A stretch of DNA of 64,000 nucleotides, from NCBI GenBank assembly GCA_046160675.1, contig JBJXHH010000117.1, positions 1-64,000 of the forward strand, in the 5' to 3' direction. The notes under the pieces are model-generated. The model had not been told where the DNA came from. It made no database searches and worked only from the letters and a program-made list of their open reading frames with translations. Shown piece after piece: positions 7,481 through 15,544 of the stretch. How positions within the stretch are numbered: the stretch's first letter is position 1; the number at the start of each line of letters is the position of its first letter. Position numbers and translations under genes: made by a program. Origin of the DNA: JACMJP01 sp046160675 (GTDB lineage Bacteria; Bacteroidota; Bacteroidia; Chitinophagales; BACL12).

Positions 7481-9055
7481 TTATCCCTTCACTACTTTAA
7501 AAGTTTTCAGTGCTTCACCATCAGTAATTAATTTGAGCAGATACATGCCGCTGTCGTAATTAAAGCCAAAAGCAATTTTTCCTGCTCTTTCAAATATTTC
7601 CAAAGCGTCCACTTTTTGACCGGCGGCATTAAACACAAAAATCTCTGCATGTTTTACTGATGCCGGCAAAACATATTGTATTTCTGAAAAAGTTTGAAAT
7701 ACATTCGGGAAAGCTTCAATTTGTGCCACCTGTTCAATGTCTGTTGTGCTCACCAGCAAGGTACATGCAATAGTTGCTTCTAAAGTGTACGTTTCTCCTG
7801 CAATCAATTCAACATCAGGAATTATTTCGGTGTAACACCCTTCTTTGCTGATACGTATGTCATATACACCGGCTTCTGAAGTCCCTGTTTTAAATGTGCC
7901 CGTAAAATCTGTGAGGTCAAAATCATCTGTAGCCATGATCTCTACTTTTGCATTTACTGTATTCGCACCGTTTAGTTCATCAAATACAGTTCCCTCTAAA
8001 TAACTTGCCCTGTGATAGGTTGGCTGCAGCATGAACAAACCTTCCTCAATATCGCTTGCAATGATGGTTCCTGAAGGTAGGTAGGGATCAACTCCCCAGC
8101 AGCCGTTAAAAATCCCTGCTGATGGAAAAGCTGAAGTATCATAATATCCCACTTTTACCAGGTTATCGGGTTTAGTTGCATCAACTATCACAACTCCATC
8201 TCTGTAATATGCGATGACAAGATAATTATTGATCCAATAAACATTATGCGGGATCACATCTGTGCCTGGATGCGACTGAAAACGCCCGAGCTCCTGAATA
8301 TCTGTAAGATCACTCACATCATAGGAAGTTACATAAGCACCCGGTTTTTCGTCTGTGGTAAACAAATATTTCCCATCATCACTCAGCCAACAATTATGTG
8401 TGAATGCGGAAGGAGTAGTTTGCAATGCAAGTAATTGGGGATTTGCTTTATCACTCATATCAACCACTCCAACTTGCCCGGTATAAATAAAAGCAGCCCA
8501 AAGTGTATCACCCCGAACAAATCCATCATGAATGTAATTGTCATCATACCCTCCAACTTTTGGCGGGTTCATTGGGTCAATATTCAGATCGAGTATGGTA
8601 GCTCCACCGCTGTCAGTATTTCCACCGAAGAGGTAGGCATATCCTTGTTCATCAATAAAAATAGTATGCTTTTTCTGTAAAGAATCCTCCCCTGCAAAAT
8701 GCAAAAATTTAGATTCTATGCTTGCGGGAAGATCAGTAAGATCAATTATCTGTAACCCGCTATCGGTTTCATTTGTGATGTACGCATGGTGGTTGTAAGT
8801 TTTCATTTCCCGCCAGATGCCTGCCGGTCCAGGAACAGTAAATAAAGTTTCAGGTGATGATGGATCTGAAATATCTACTATCACAGTGGCGTCGTAAGTT
8901 CCTATTAAAGCATATTCATTGCCTGCATCATCGGCATATCTTGTGAGGCTTGCTGAACGAACAGGAAACTGTACCTGACTGAGGAAATCAAGATAGGTTT
9001 GTGCTGAAAGAAATTGCGAGGCGAACAAGCCTAAAATAAAAATGATCCCCCTCAT
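7481..9055 (-). CDS. Choice-of-anchor B family T9SS-exported protein (short paralogue)
   Basis: The longest frame begins at a TTG (9061), but the ATG at 9055 is preferred: it gives a clean signal peptide (MRGIIFILGLFASQFLSAQ) and a 6-bp gap to the upstream gene. Residues about 20-340 form a choice-of-anchor B beta-propeller of LVIVD-type repeats (VDISDP, LQIIDLTDLP, GVVDMSDKANPQLL, TSYDVSDLTDIQEL). A carboxypeptidase-like sandwich (about 348-430) and a T9SS sorting domain (FPN..., GMYLLKL) follow. Choice-of-anchor B proteins are surface-exposed and their ligands are not known. Its propeller parallels that of the upstream 933-residue gene blade by blade, so the two are tandem paralogues and probably co-transcribed. 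Confidence 0.85.
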   Translation of the reverse strand: MRGIIFILGLFASQFLSAQTYLDFLSQVQFPVRSASLTRYADDAGNEYALIGTYDATVIVDISDPSSPETLFTVPGPAGIWREMKTYNHHAYITNETDSGLQIIDLTDLPASIESKFLHFAGEDSLQKKHTIFIDEQGYAYLFGGNTDSGGATILDLNIDPMNPPKVGGYDDNYIHDGFVRGDTLWAAFIYTGQVGVVDMSDKANPQLLALQTTPSAFTHNCWLSDDGKYLFTTDEKPGAYVTSYDVSDLTDIQELGRFQSHPGTDVIPHNVYWINNYLVIAYYRDGVVIVDATKPDNLVKVGYYDTSAFPSAGIFNGCWGVDPYLPSGTIIASDIEEGLFMLQPTYHRASYLEGTVFDELNGANTVNAKVEIMATDDFDLTDFTGTFKTGTSEAGVYDIRISKEGCYTEIIPDVELIAGETYTLEATIACTLLVSTTDIEQVAQIEAFPNVFQTFSEIQYVLPASVKHAEIFVFNAAGQKVDALEIFERAGKIAFGFNYDSGMYLLKLITDGEALKTFKVVKG

Positions 9056-9061
9056 AAACAA

Positions 9062-11863
9062 TTATTGTTTCACAATGCTGCTTACTGATGCGATCTTTCC
9101 ATCTACAAGCAATGTTATTGAATACATACCTGCGGAAACTTCTGAAACAGAAATACTATTTTCGCCTGTTGTAATATTTTTTTCAAAAACTTTTCTTCCT
9201 GCAATATCTTCCATCACCAGCATCATGTCGTTTGCATTTTTGTATTCAACATAAATAATGAGTTGATCAGCAACCGGGTTAGGATATAATTGTGCAAAAA
9301 AGCCGGGTAAAATATTCTCTACGGAAACTGTTTGCACATTTGCTGAAGCAGTTGCAGAACAACCGTTTGCATCTGTAACAGTTACATTATAAGTTCCTAT
9401 ACCAAGTCCTGTTGCGGTTTCAGTTGTTTGCCCAGCAGCATCATCCCACAAAATATCAAAAGGCGCAGTTCCACCGCTAATCACTACCGTTGCAGTGCCC
9501 GCACCTGTAGAGGTTAGGATGTCTGGAGTATCATATATGGTGATGTAATCAGGCATTGAGATAGAATTTGATCCTAACGAATTTGTAGCAATGAGTGAAA
9601 CATCATATGTTCCTGGTGTTGTATATTCAATTGTTGGGTTTGCTGAAGTTGAAGATGCAGGGGTTCCTCCTTCAAATGTCCATGCCCATGAAGTAGGAGC
9701 ATTATCACTCATGTCAGTATAATGTACTGAGAAGGGTTCGCAACCGGAAACATTGTCTGCTTCAAATGCTGCAACCGGCGCTGCGGTTTCATCAACTATA
9801 TAAAATTTATCTATTGCCGCTTCACAAATATGCCCGGGTTCATCATCTCCTGTTTCCACTATTAATTGCATGTTTGAAGAAAGTGAAATGTAATCAAGAA
9901 TGTCTCCTTCAAAAAAGAGCCACTCTCCTTCTTCCACCAGTGAATTATCAACTTCTACTAATACTTCTGCGCTTGATCCGTTAGAAATGGAAATAGTAAG
10001 TACATCGTTCGGAGTTCCGGAGCCGCCATCATTATCAAACCAATAATAAAAACTGATGTGAGGGTTTGAATAAGTACTCATATCAAATACCGGTGATTCT
10101 AAAAAAACATGACCATTGTCAACATCATCATCACCTGCTGAGCCACCTTCGTTCCCGGTAACATAACATTTATTTCCAAAGTCACCGTCAACATCCTCTC
10201 CCGGGTTTGCTGATACTCCTGAAAGTTCTGTTCCTATAGGAACATCTCTAACCCAGAAACCGCTTGATGCACCGTCATCAGAAGCATCCCAGTTAAAATC
10301 AAGAATAAAATCATCATAGTATCCTTTATTCACATACAAAGTGAGTACATCACCTGATGAAAATGCATAGTCTGGTTCTTCAGTTGTCATGTATCCCCAT
10401 TTACCTCCGAACACATCGTAAGTGTCTTCATAAATGGCTGAGAAAGAAAAATTTCCTGAAACATCAGCTGTAGTTTCATATGAAATGGTTTCACCCTGAA
10501 CGAAAACAGCAGCATTAGCAACACCTGTACCGGTAAGAGCATCCACCACCTGCCCGCTGAAAACGTACGATGAAAGCGGCTCCAGCTCTACATCAACTGT
10601 AACAATGTCACCGCTTGTGAGGCTCACACCTGTAACAGTTTCCGAAGAATACCCGGTTTTTGAAAAAGTGATATCATATAAACCTTCTTCTGCAAGCCCT
10701 GTTGCATAATGGCCTGTAATATCAGTGGAAGTAGATGCAGAAGACGCAACAATTTCAACGGTTGCGCCAAAAATATTTGCACCACTTGATGCATCGGTAA
10801 CATCTCCTTCTACATAACATGCCTGCACATAGGTAGGTCCCAAAATGAATAAACCTTCCTGCATATCACTCACAATGATATTTCCTGAAGGCAGGTAAGG
10901 CCAACATCCCCAAGCGCCGCTAAACCCGCTTCCACTGAAAGGAGAAGTGTCATATTCCCCTGTTTTTATCATGATATCAGGATATGTTGCATCGGTAATC
11001 ACTACGCCGTCTGTATAATAAGCGGTTACTAAAAAGTTTCCGAAAACAAAAGTATTGTGAGGGATAGAATTTGTGCCGGGGTTTGCACGGAACTGATCAA
11101 GTTCCTTTATGTCTGTCAAGTCGCTAACATCATAAGATGCTACTGTTGCATTAGTAACTTCATCTGTTGTGAATAAATAGTTTCCATCATCAGTGAGCCA
11201 TGTATTGTGTGTGAAATTGTCTGGTGTGTTTTGAGTAGCCAGAAGTTCAGGAGATGATTTATCAGATAGATCCCAAACAGAAAACTGCCCTTCATATATG
11301 TTACCTGCCCAAAGTGTATCTCCCCTAACATAACCATCATGAATATACCAAGTATCAACCTCGCCTACAAAAACAGGATTCATGGGATCAACATTTGCGT
11401 CAAAAATAGCATCCCCACCACCTGAAGTATTTCCACCAAATACATGAACAAAACCATTCTCATCACAAAAAACAGTATGCCCTGAAGAAAGGCCAACTCC
11501 GCCGTCAGTAAAGTTTGTTTCAACAGAACCCGGCAAGCCTGAAAGGTCAATACACAATAAACCGCCACCGCCTTCTGTAACTACATAAGCGTATTGTTCC
11601 CATGTTCTCACTTCCCTCCAAATGCTGTTCACCCCATCTATAAATTGAACCTCCACGGGGTCAGTCGGGTCAGTTATATCAACTATAGAGGTTCCGTCTT
11701 CTGTACCTACAATTGCATACTCATTGCCCGCCCCATCAGCCCACCCGGTAAGGTTTGCAAGCTGGGAGCTATATTCAAGTTGCCCAAGAAATTCAATATT
11801 TAATTGTGCTTGAACTGTGTAAAAACAGTATAGAGTTGTGAGGAGAAAACCGATTTTTTTCAT
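9062..11863 (-). CDS. Choice-of-anchor B family T9SS-exported protein (long paralogue)
   Basis: The 933-residue modular secreted protein begins with a signal peptide (about 1-20, ending VQAQ). The order after that is: choice-of-anchor B propeller (about 20-340; VDITDPTDPVEV, CIDLSGLPG, SVWDLSDKSSPELL, YDVSDLTDIKEL); two carboxypeptidase-like sandwiches (about 350-430 and 435-515); a MAM/jelly-roll-like segment rich in Asp/Gly (about 520-680); a PKD domain (about 685-765, WAWTFEGGTP); a SprB-like repeat (about 770-825, GTAPFDILWDD, GTYNVTVTDANGC); and a type A sorting domain (LYPNPVADQL). The propeller repeats the short paralogue's. Acidic loops suggest calcium binding. It is the first gene of the pair. 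Confidence 0.85.
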   Translation of the reverse strand: MKKIGFLLTTLYCFYTVQAQLNIEFLGQLEYSSQLANLTGWADGAGNEYAIVGTEDGTSIVDITDPTDPVEVQFIDGVNSIWREVRTWEQYAYVVTEGGGGLLCIDLSGLPGSVETNFTDGGVGLSSGHTVFCDENGFVHVFGGNTSGGGDAIFDANVDPMNPVFVGEVDTWYIHDGYVRGDTLWAGNIYEGQFSVWDLSDKSSPELLATQNTPDNFTHNTWLTDDGNYLFTTDEVTNATVASYDVSDLTDIKELDQFRANPGTNSIPHNTFVFGNFLVTAYYTDGVVITDATYPDIMIKTGEYDTSPFSGSGFSGAWGCWPYLPSGNIIVSDMQEGLFILGPTYVQACYVEGDVTDASSGANIFGATVEIVASSASTSTDITGHYATGLAEEGLYDITFSKTGYSSETVTGVSLTSGDIVTVDVELEPLSSYVFSGQVVDALTGTGVANAAVFVQGETISYETTADVSGNFSFSAIYEDTYDVFGGKWGYMTTEEPDYAFSSGDVLTLYVNKGYYDDFILDFNWDASDDGASSGFWVRDVPIGTELSGVSANPGEDVDGDFGNKCYVTGNEGGSAGDDDVDNGHVFLESPVFDMSTYSNPHISFYYWFDNDGGSGTPNDVLTISISNGSSAEVLVEVDNSLVEEGEWLFFEGDILDYISLSSNMQLIVETGDDEPGHICEAAIDKFYIVDETAAPVAAFEADNVSGCEPFSVHYTDMSDNAPTSWAWTFEGGTPASSTSANPTIEYTTPGTYDVSLIATNSLGSNSISMPDYITIYDTPDILTSTGAGTATVVISGGTAPFDILWDDAAGQTTETATGLGIGTYNVTVTDANGCSATASANVQTVSVENILPGFFAQLYPNPVADQLIIYVEYKNANDMMLVMEDIAGRKVFEKNITTGENSISVSEVSAGMYSITLLVDGKIASVSSIVKQ

Positions 11864-11997
11864 ATTCGTCTTAAAATTTCAAGTAAAGATAATGAATGTA
11901 GGGGGTAAAGGGATGTAAAAGGTTTGCCAGCAAACCAATTTTAACCAATAAATGACTTTTGCCGGAAACTGGTGAATGATTGTTATCCTAAAAGATG

Positions 11998-12399
11998 TTA
12001 CTTATAATCCTTCAACCATGCTTTGATAGGCTCCCAATAGTTTTCTACCCACCCTTTCTCATAGTTTGCAGAAACATCCACTGGTACATTTGCATGTGTA
12101 AACTTCAGCAAAGTGGTGTTACTTTTTTGAGGGATAAATTCAAATGTAACCAGAGAGATGTGCCCAAGGGGCATTTCTAGAGCATGCCACTCTTGCACAA
12201 TTTTTTTGCCTATGATAAGCTCAACATTCTTCCCAGTGATATAACCATCCCAAATATCGAATTTTCCACCTACTTTATTTGAAATTTTAGCGTCTGCTTG
12301 CATTACTTCGGCATGCAGTTTTTCCAACATGATTATATCATACAATTGTTGTGGAGTAGTATTAAATTGAATTTGTTGGGTGAAGGTTTTTGTTTTCAT
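11998..12399 (-). CDS. SRPBCC / AHSA1-like domain protein
   Basis: This 133-residue single-domain protein of the START/Bet v1 superfamily resembles the activator of Hsp90 ATPase homologue 1-like family: TTPQQLYDIIM, GGKFDIWDGYITGKNVELIIGKKIVQEW, LLKFTHANVP, and the closing YWEPIKAWL. The fold encloses a hydrophobic cavity, and bacterial members are mostly uncharacterised. It is the last gene of a minus-strand cluster headed by a YCII-like protein and containing an ECF42 sigma factor 10 bp upstream. AHSA1-like genes are frequent partners of that sigma group. The function in this cluster is unknown. Confidence 0.8.
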   Translation of the reverse strand: MKTKTFTQQIQFNTTPQQLYDIIMLEKLHAEVMQADAKISNKVGGKFDIWDGYITGKNVELIIGKKIVQEWHALEMPLGHISLVTFEFIPQKSNTTLLKFTHANVPVDVSANYEKGWVENYWEPIKAWLKDYK

Positions 12400-12409
12400 T
12401 TCCTATAAG

Positions 12410-13687
12410 TTATTGACTGATTGATAATACACATTGTTCTATTTTTTTCTGCAGTAGTTTTTTTTCCACAGGCGATGAAGTTAAACTTGAAGCTTGCTTA
12501 TACATTTTACTGGCAGTTGGAAAATCTTTTTTCTGAAAATACAGATCACCCCGGGTTGCTGATAACAAATAATATGAATTCAATTCCTGTTCAATATTCA
12601 TTAGTTCTGTTAAAGCTGCATCAGCTCCCCGGATTTCTGCAATAATGACCGCCCGGTTTAGTTTAATTAAGGGTGAGGGCGATATAGCAAGTAACCCGTC
12701 GTAATAATTCAGAATGTTATGCCAGTTTGTAGAGTCATAACTTTTTGAAATACAATGCTCGCAAGCTATTGCCGCTTCAATATGATAGGTACTGATTACA
12801 TTTCCTTCCGATGCTTTTTCCAATGTTTCTATTCCTGCTTGAATCATCTCACTATCCCAAAGGCTCCTGTCTTGTTCTTTCAGCAGTAAAATATTTCCTT
12901 TACCATCTAACCTTGCCGAAAACCTAGCCCCATGAAAGTACATTAACGCAAGCAGGGCATGTGTTTTAGGAATATCGCCCGAAGGGTGTTGCGCTAAAAT
13001 TATATTCAGTCGTAATGCCTCAGCTGCAAGATCTTCACGGATCAAACTATCATTATGCGTTGAGTTATATCCCTCATTAAACAGCAGATATAATGCTTTC
13101 AAAACACGATCTAACCTGTTCTCTATTTCGGCAACAGAGGGTATTTCGAATTGGATATCTAACTCCCGGAATTTTTCCTTCGCCCTGTATAATCGTTTGT
13201 TTATGTTTGTTTCGTTTGTAAGAAAAGCTTTTGCAATTTCCGGGATACTGAAACCACAAAGGGTCTTCAGGATCAATGCAATTTGTGATTCTTCGTTAAT
13301 GGCTTCATGGCAGCATACGAACATCATCCTAAGCTGATCGTCTTTTATTTCATTTTCTGAAAAATAGTTGTTCAAAGTTGTCCCGATGGTATATTCAGAT
13401 TGCAATAACGGAGTGATCTGCTTTGCATATTTTTCTTCTAGTTTTCGATGTCGCAAAAAATCAAGCGTTTTGTTTTTCGCCGCCAGCATGAGCCAGGCAG
13501 AAGGATTTTGCGGAATGCCCTTCAGTTTCCAGTTTTCCAGGGCTTTGAGCAACACATCTTGTACAATATCTTCTGCAATTTCAATATTTGTAAGCCCAAA
13601 GATTTTGGTCAATACTGCTACAATCTTTCCCGATTCATGTCGAAAAAGATGATCTATAACTTGGTTGGTTTGAGTTGAAGTAGAAAT
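12410..13687 (-). CDS. ECF42-type RNA polymerase sigma factor with C-terminal TPR-like extension; apparent ATT start
   Basis: Region 2 (IAEDIVQDVLLKALENW, PSAWLMLAAKNKTLDFLR) and region 4 (MMFVCCHEAI, IALILKTLCGFSIPEIAKAF, INKRLYRAK) are followed by about 230 helical residues (LYLLFNEGYN, LLALMYFHGAR, LNRAVI, LSATRGDL). This is the ECF42 layout, a group known to sit beside YCII/DGPF-like genes, as here. The first ATG/GTG/TTG codon in frame is the TTG at 13612, but conserved region 2.1 (HLFRHESGKIVAVLTKIFG) lies upstream of it in the same frame. That frame is open only back to TAA 13691-13693 and has no ATG, GTG or TTG there. ATT at 13685-13687 is the best available start and would give 425 residues. 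The preceding gene ends 13 nt upstream, allowing coupled translation. Confidence 0.8.
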   Translation of the reverse strand: MSTSTQTNQVIDHLFRHESGKIVAVLTKIFGLTNIEIAEDIVQDVLLKALENWKLKGIPQNPSAWLMLAAKNKTLDFLRHRKLEEKYAKQITPLLQSEYTIGTTLNNYFSENEIKDDQLRMMFVCCHEAINEESQIALILKTLCGFSIPEIAKAFLTNETNINKRLYRAKEKFRELDIQFEIPSVAEIENRLDRVLKALYLLFNEGYNSTHNDSLIREDLAAEALRLNIILAQHPSGDIPKTHALLALMYFHGARFSARLDGKGNILLLKEQDRSLWDSEMIQAGIETLEKASEGNVISTYHIEAAIACEHCISKSYDSTNWHNILNYYDGLLAISPSPLIKLNRAVIIAEIRGADAALTELMNIEQELNSYYLLSATRGDLYFQKKDFPTASKMYKQASSLTSSPVEKKLLQKKIEQCVLSISQ

Positions 13688-13700
13688 AAATTATTTTCAG

Positions 13701-14057
13701 TTAGTTATTTTTTTTTACTAATTTTTTTGCCACCCCCTTTTTTTCCACTTTAATTTTTTTCACTATCTGCATTGATCTTTTTGCAAATTCCATCCATCTT
13801 TTAGAATGGGAAAAAGGAACCTGTATCCATCCTCCCATCGTTCTTCCTTCCATCGGTGAAAATACATGAACGCCTTTCAGCTTCATTGCTTCTTTTTCAT
13901 AATCGCTTTCCATCTTAAACACAAGTTCATTCTGCCACATCATGCACACAGCCTTGCCGTTGGGGGCCTTAATACAGTCGCAACCGAACATCTTGCTCAG
14001 TTTGCCGTCTTTCAGATCTTTCGCAATTTGAAAAAAAAGTTCTTCTGATTTTGTCAT
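13701..14057 (-). CDS. TfoX N-terminal-domain-like protein
   Basis: This 118-residue protein resembles the TfoX N-terminal domain: KMFGCDCIKAPNGKAVCMMWQNELVFKM, then a segment ending GRTMGGWIQVP and a Lys-rich tail (VKKIKVEKKGVAKKLVKK). TfoX/Sxy is known for competence control in gammaproteobacteria, but most stand-alone copies in Bacteroidota have no defined role. Three cysteines lie in the N-terminal half. It sits 13 bp upstream of the ECF42 sigma gene and downstream of the DUF1801 gene on the same strand. Confidence 0.75.
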   Translation of the reverse strand: MTKSEELFFQIAKDLKDGKLSKMFGCDCIKAPNGKAVCMMWQNELVFKMESDYEKEAMKLKGVHVFSPMEGRTMGGWIQVPFSHSKRWMEFAKRSMQIVKKIKVEKKGVAKKLVKKNN

Positions 14058-14113
14058 ACTAATTGAAATTTAATTTTACTATCTCAGATAAAGGTAAATA
14101 TCAAAAGATATTT

Positions 14114-14476
14114 TTACTTTTCATCTTGCAGTTTTATCCAGGCTTTTACTACGCCTTCAAGTTTCTTTTTTTTCTTCTCAATATCATCCATACCTGTAAA
14201 CCTCGCTACTCTTGCCAGTTTGCCGTCTCCCTCCAAAAGCCCTGATTTATCAGGTATTTTGGAGCCTGAGTGAAACAGCAGGCTCACAAATTCCTTCGCA
14301 TTCATGAAGTAGGAGGCCATGTTTCCTTTGTACATAAATGTCGGTACGTTCCATTTTATATCTTCTTCTATCTTGCTGTCAGCAGCAAGGATAATTTCTC
14401 TCACCCGCTGAATTTCTTTTGTCATCGGGTGGTCTTTCTTTTTCAGAAAGTCATCAACTTTTTTATTCTTATTCAC
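14114..14476 (-). CDS. DUF1801 (YdhG-like) domain protein
   Basis: This 120-residue protein shows the DUF1801 pattern: VREIILAADSKIEEDIKWNVPTFMYKGNMASYF, LLFHSGSKI, and ARFTGMDDIEKKKKKLEGVVKAWI. The family is frataxin/CyaY-like in fold and of unknown function. It starts with GTG, and this GTG overlaps the upstream TGA by 4 nt (GTGA), which fixes the start and implies coupled translation. DUF1801 genes recur beside ECF42 sigma factors, YCII-like and AHSA1-like genes, so membership of one regulon is likely. Confidence 0.8.
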   Translation of the reverse strand: MNKNKKVDDFLKKKDHPMTKEIQRVREIILAADSKIEEDIKWNVPTFMYKGNMASYFMNAKEFVSLLFHSGSKIPDKSGLLEGDGKLARVARFTGMDDIEKKKKKLEGVVKAWIKLQDEK

Positions 14477-14841
14477 TTTTTAGAAGTTTTCTTAGCCGGT
14501 TTTGCTTTCAATGTTTTCGCATATTTATAGCTCATGCTGAAAAAAAAATTTAATTCTTTTGTGTCCTTCAGCAAAGCATCAGGCACTGTTACATATTCTT
14601 TCAGTACAGTTCCCTGTGTGTGAAATAAAGTTGTTTTATATTTTTTTAAAAATGCCTCCCGTTCTATTTCAGGTAAACGGATTCCGCAGGAGCCAAACTT
14701 ATCAAGAAATGAAAACATGTTGCCATTGAGTGAAGTGTAAGGCATACTGGCGCCCTTGAGTTCAATGCCGGGAACTGTTGCTACCAACTTCTTGTAAAAC
14801 TCAATATTGACCGGAGTTTCAACCTGTTTGTTAGTCGGCAT
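14473..14841 (-). CDS. Small conserved protein, TfoX/YjbR-like fold likely
   Basis: The open frame extends to 14940, but residues coded upstream of 14841 overlap the preceding gene and look non-protein-like. The ATG at 14841 (MPTNKQVE) gives 122 residues. FYKKLVATVPGIELKGASMPYTSLNGNMFSFLDKFG, GIRLPEIEREAFLKKY and YVTVPDALLKDT suggest a TfoX-like or MmcQ/YjbR-like alpha-beta domain, in which LNGNMF and RLPE are the recurrent marks. The C-terminus is Lys-rich. It overlaps the DUF1801 gene by 4 nt. Its function is unknown. Confidence 0.65.
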   Translation of the reverse strand: MPTNKQVETPVNIEFYKKLVATVPGIELKGASMPYTSLNGNMFSFLDKFGSCGIRLPEIEREAFLKKYKTTLFHTQGTVLKEYVTVPDALLKDTKELNFFFSMSYKYAKTLKAKPAKKTSKK

Positions 14842-14917
14842 AGTTTGAGTTTTGTGAAATAAAAGTACAAAAAAGTAACCTCGACGAAAAAATATATGAG
14901 TTACTTTTTTTTCTAAA

Positions 14918-15289
14918 CTATTTCCTTGAATGATCAGCATTCAACTCCTCTATTTCCCGAACTTCTACAATCCCGTCATGCTCAAAAATGGGACACCCCT
15001 TTGCAATTTCCACCGCTTCATCATAGTTATTTGCAAGGCAGATAAGGTATCCTCCAACTATTTCTTTACCTTCCATGTAAGGCCCGTCAGTCAATATTTT
15101 TTTTGTACCTGTCAGTACCTTTCCTTCCTTATTTGATAAAGGTTCCGCTCCAACAAACTTTTTCTGCTCAGTAAGTGCAGCCATCCACTGCATCCATTTT
15201 GACATATGTGCCTGCCATTCTTCAGGGCTTTTCTGTTGTTCAATTCTGCGGGCATCGCCGCCCCGAAATAATAATAAATACTTTTTCAT
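14918..15289 (-). CDS. YCII-related (DGPF-like) protein
   Basis: This 123-residue YCII-family ferredoxin-like protein begins MKKYLLLFRGGDAR. It contains TDGPYMEGKEIVGGYLICLANNYDEAVEIAKGCP, in which DGPY corresponds to the DGPF motif of proteins associated with ECF41/ECF42 sigma factors. The family includes small dimeric enzymes and chlorite-dismutase-like relatives, and the DGPF branch is uncharacterised. It is the first gene of the six-gene cluster ending at 11998. The upstream 255 bp separate it from the divergent DUF2911 gene and must hold the cluster promoter, though no exact TAnnTTTG box is seen on this strand. Confidence 0.85.
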   Translation of the reverse strand: MKKYLLLFRGGDARRIEQQKSPEEWQAHMSKWMQWMAALTEQKKFVGAEPLSNKEGKVLTGTKKILTDGPYMEGKEIVGGYLICLANNYDEAVEIAKGCPIFEHDGIVEVREIEELNADHSRK

Positions 15290-15498
15290 TGAATTATTCT
15301 TTTTAGTGTTATTTATACGACTATAACGTTTAGGTAAATGAAATTAAGACAAACACGGAATACATTTGCCATGTTAAATTTACGAACATAGTTAAGCTGC
15401 TATCTTTCATGTTGTTAACCTCTAATCAAAAATCGCATTTTGATTTTCCAAAGAGTTTTCATTTAACTAAAAGTAACAACAATTAACTAATTATATTC

Positions 15499-15528
15499 TT
15501 GTTCTTTGAATAGGCTTAGATACTTTTG
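15499..15528 (+). promoter_or_regulatory. Bacteroidota-type promoter (TTG - 19 nt - TACTTTTG)
   Basis: TTG at 15499-15501 is followed after exactly 19 nt by TACTTTTG at 15521-15528, matching the -33/-7 consensus spacing. The predicted start of transcription is about 10 nt before the ATG at 15545. This supports 15545 over the upstream TTG as the true start of the DUF2911 gene. Confidence 0.5.
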
Positions 15529-15544
15529 GTTGAAACTACAAGCT

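Noticed and set aside
13612..13612. TTG as the start of the ECF42 sigma gene
   Set aside because: It would delete conserved region 2.1, which is encoded in frame upstream; an ATT start is more consistent with the family.
14842..14940. Upstream extension of the TfoX/YjbR-like gene
   Set aside because: It overlaps the preceding YCII gene and codes for residues without family resemblance; ATG 14841 fits better.
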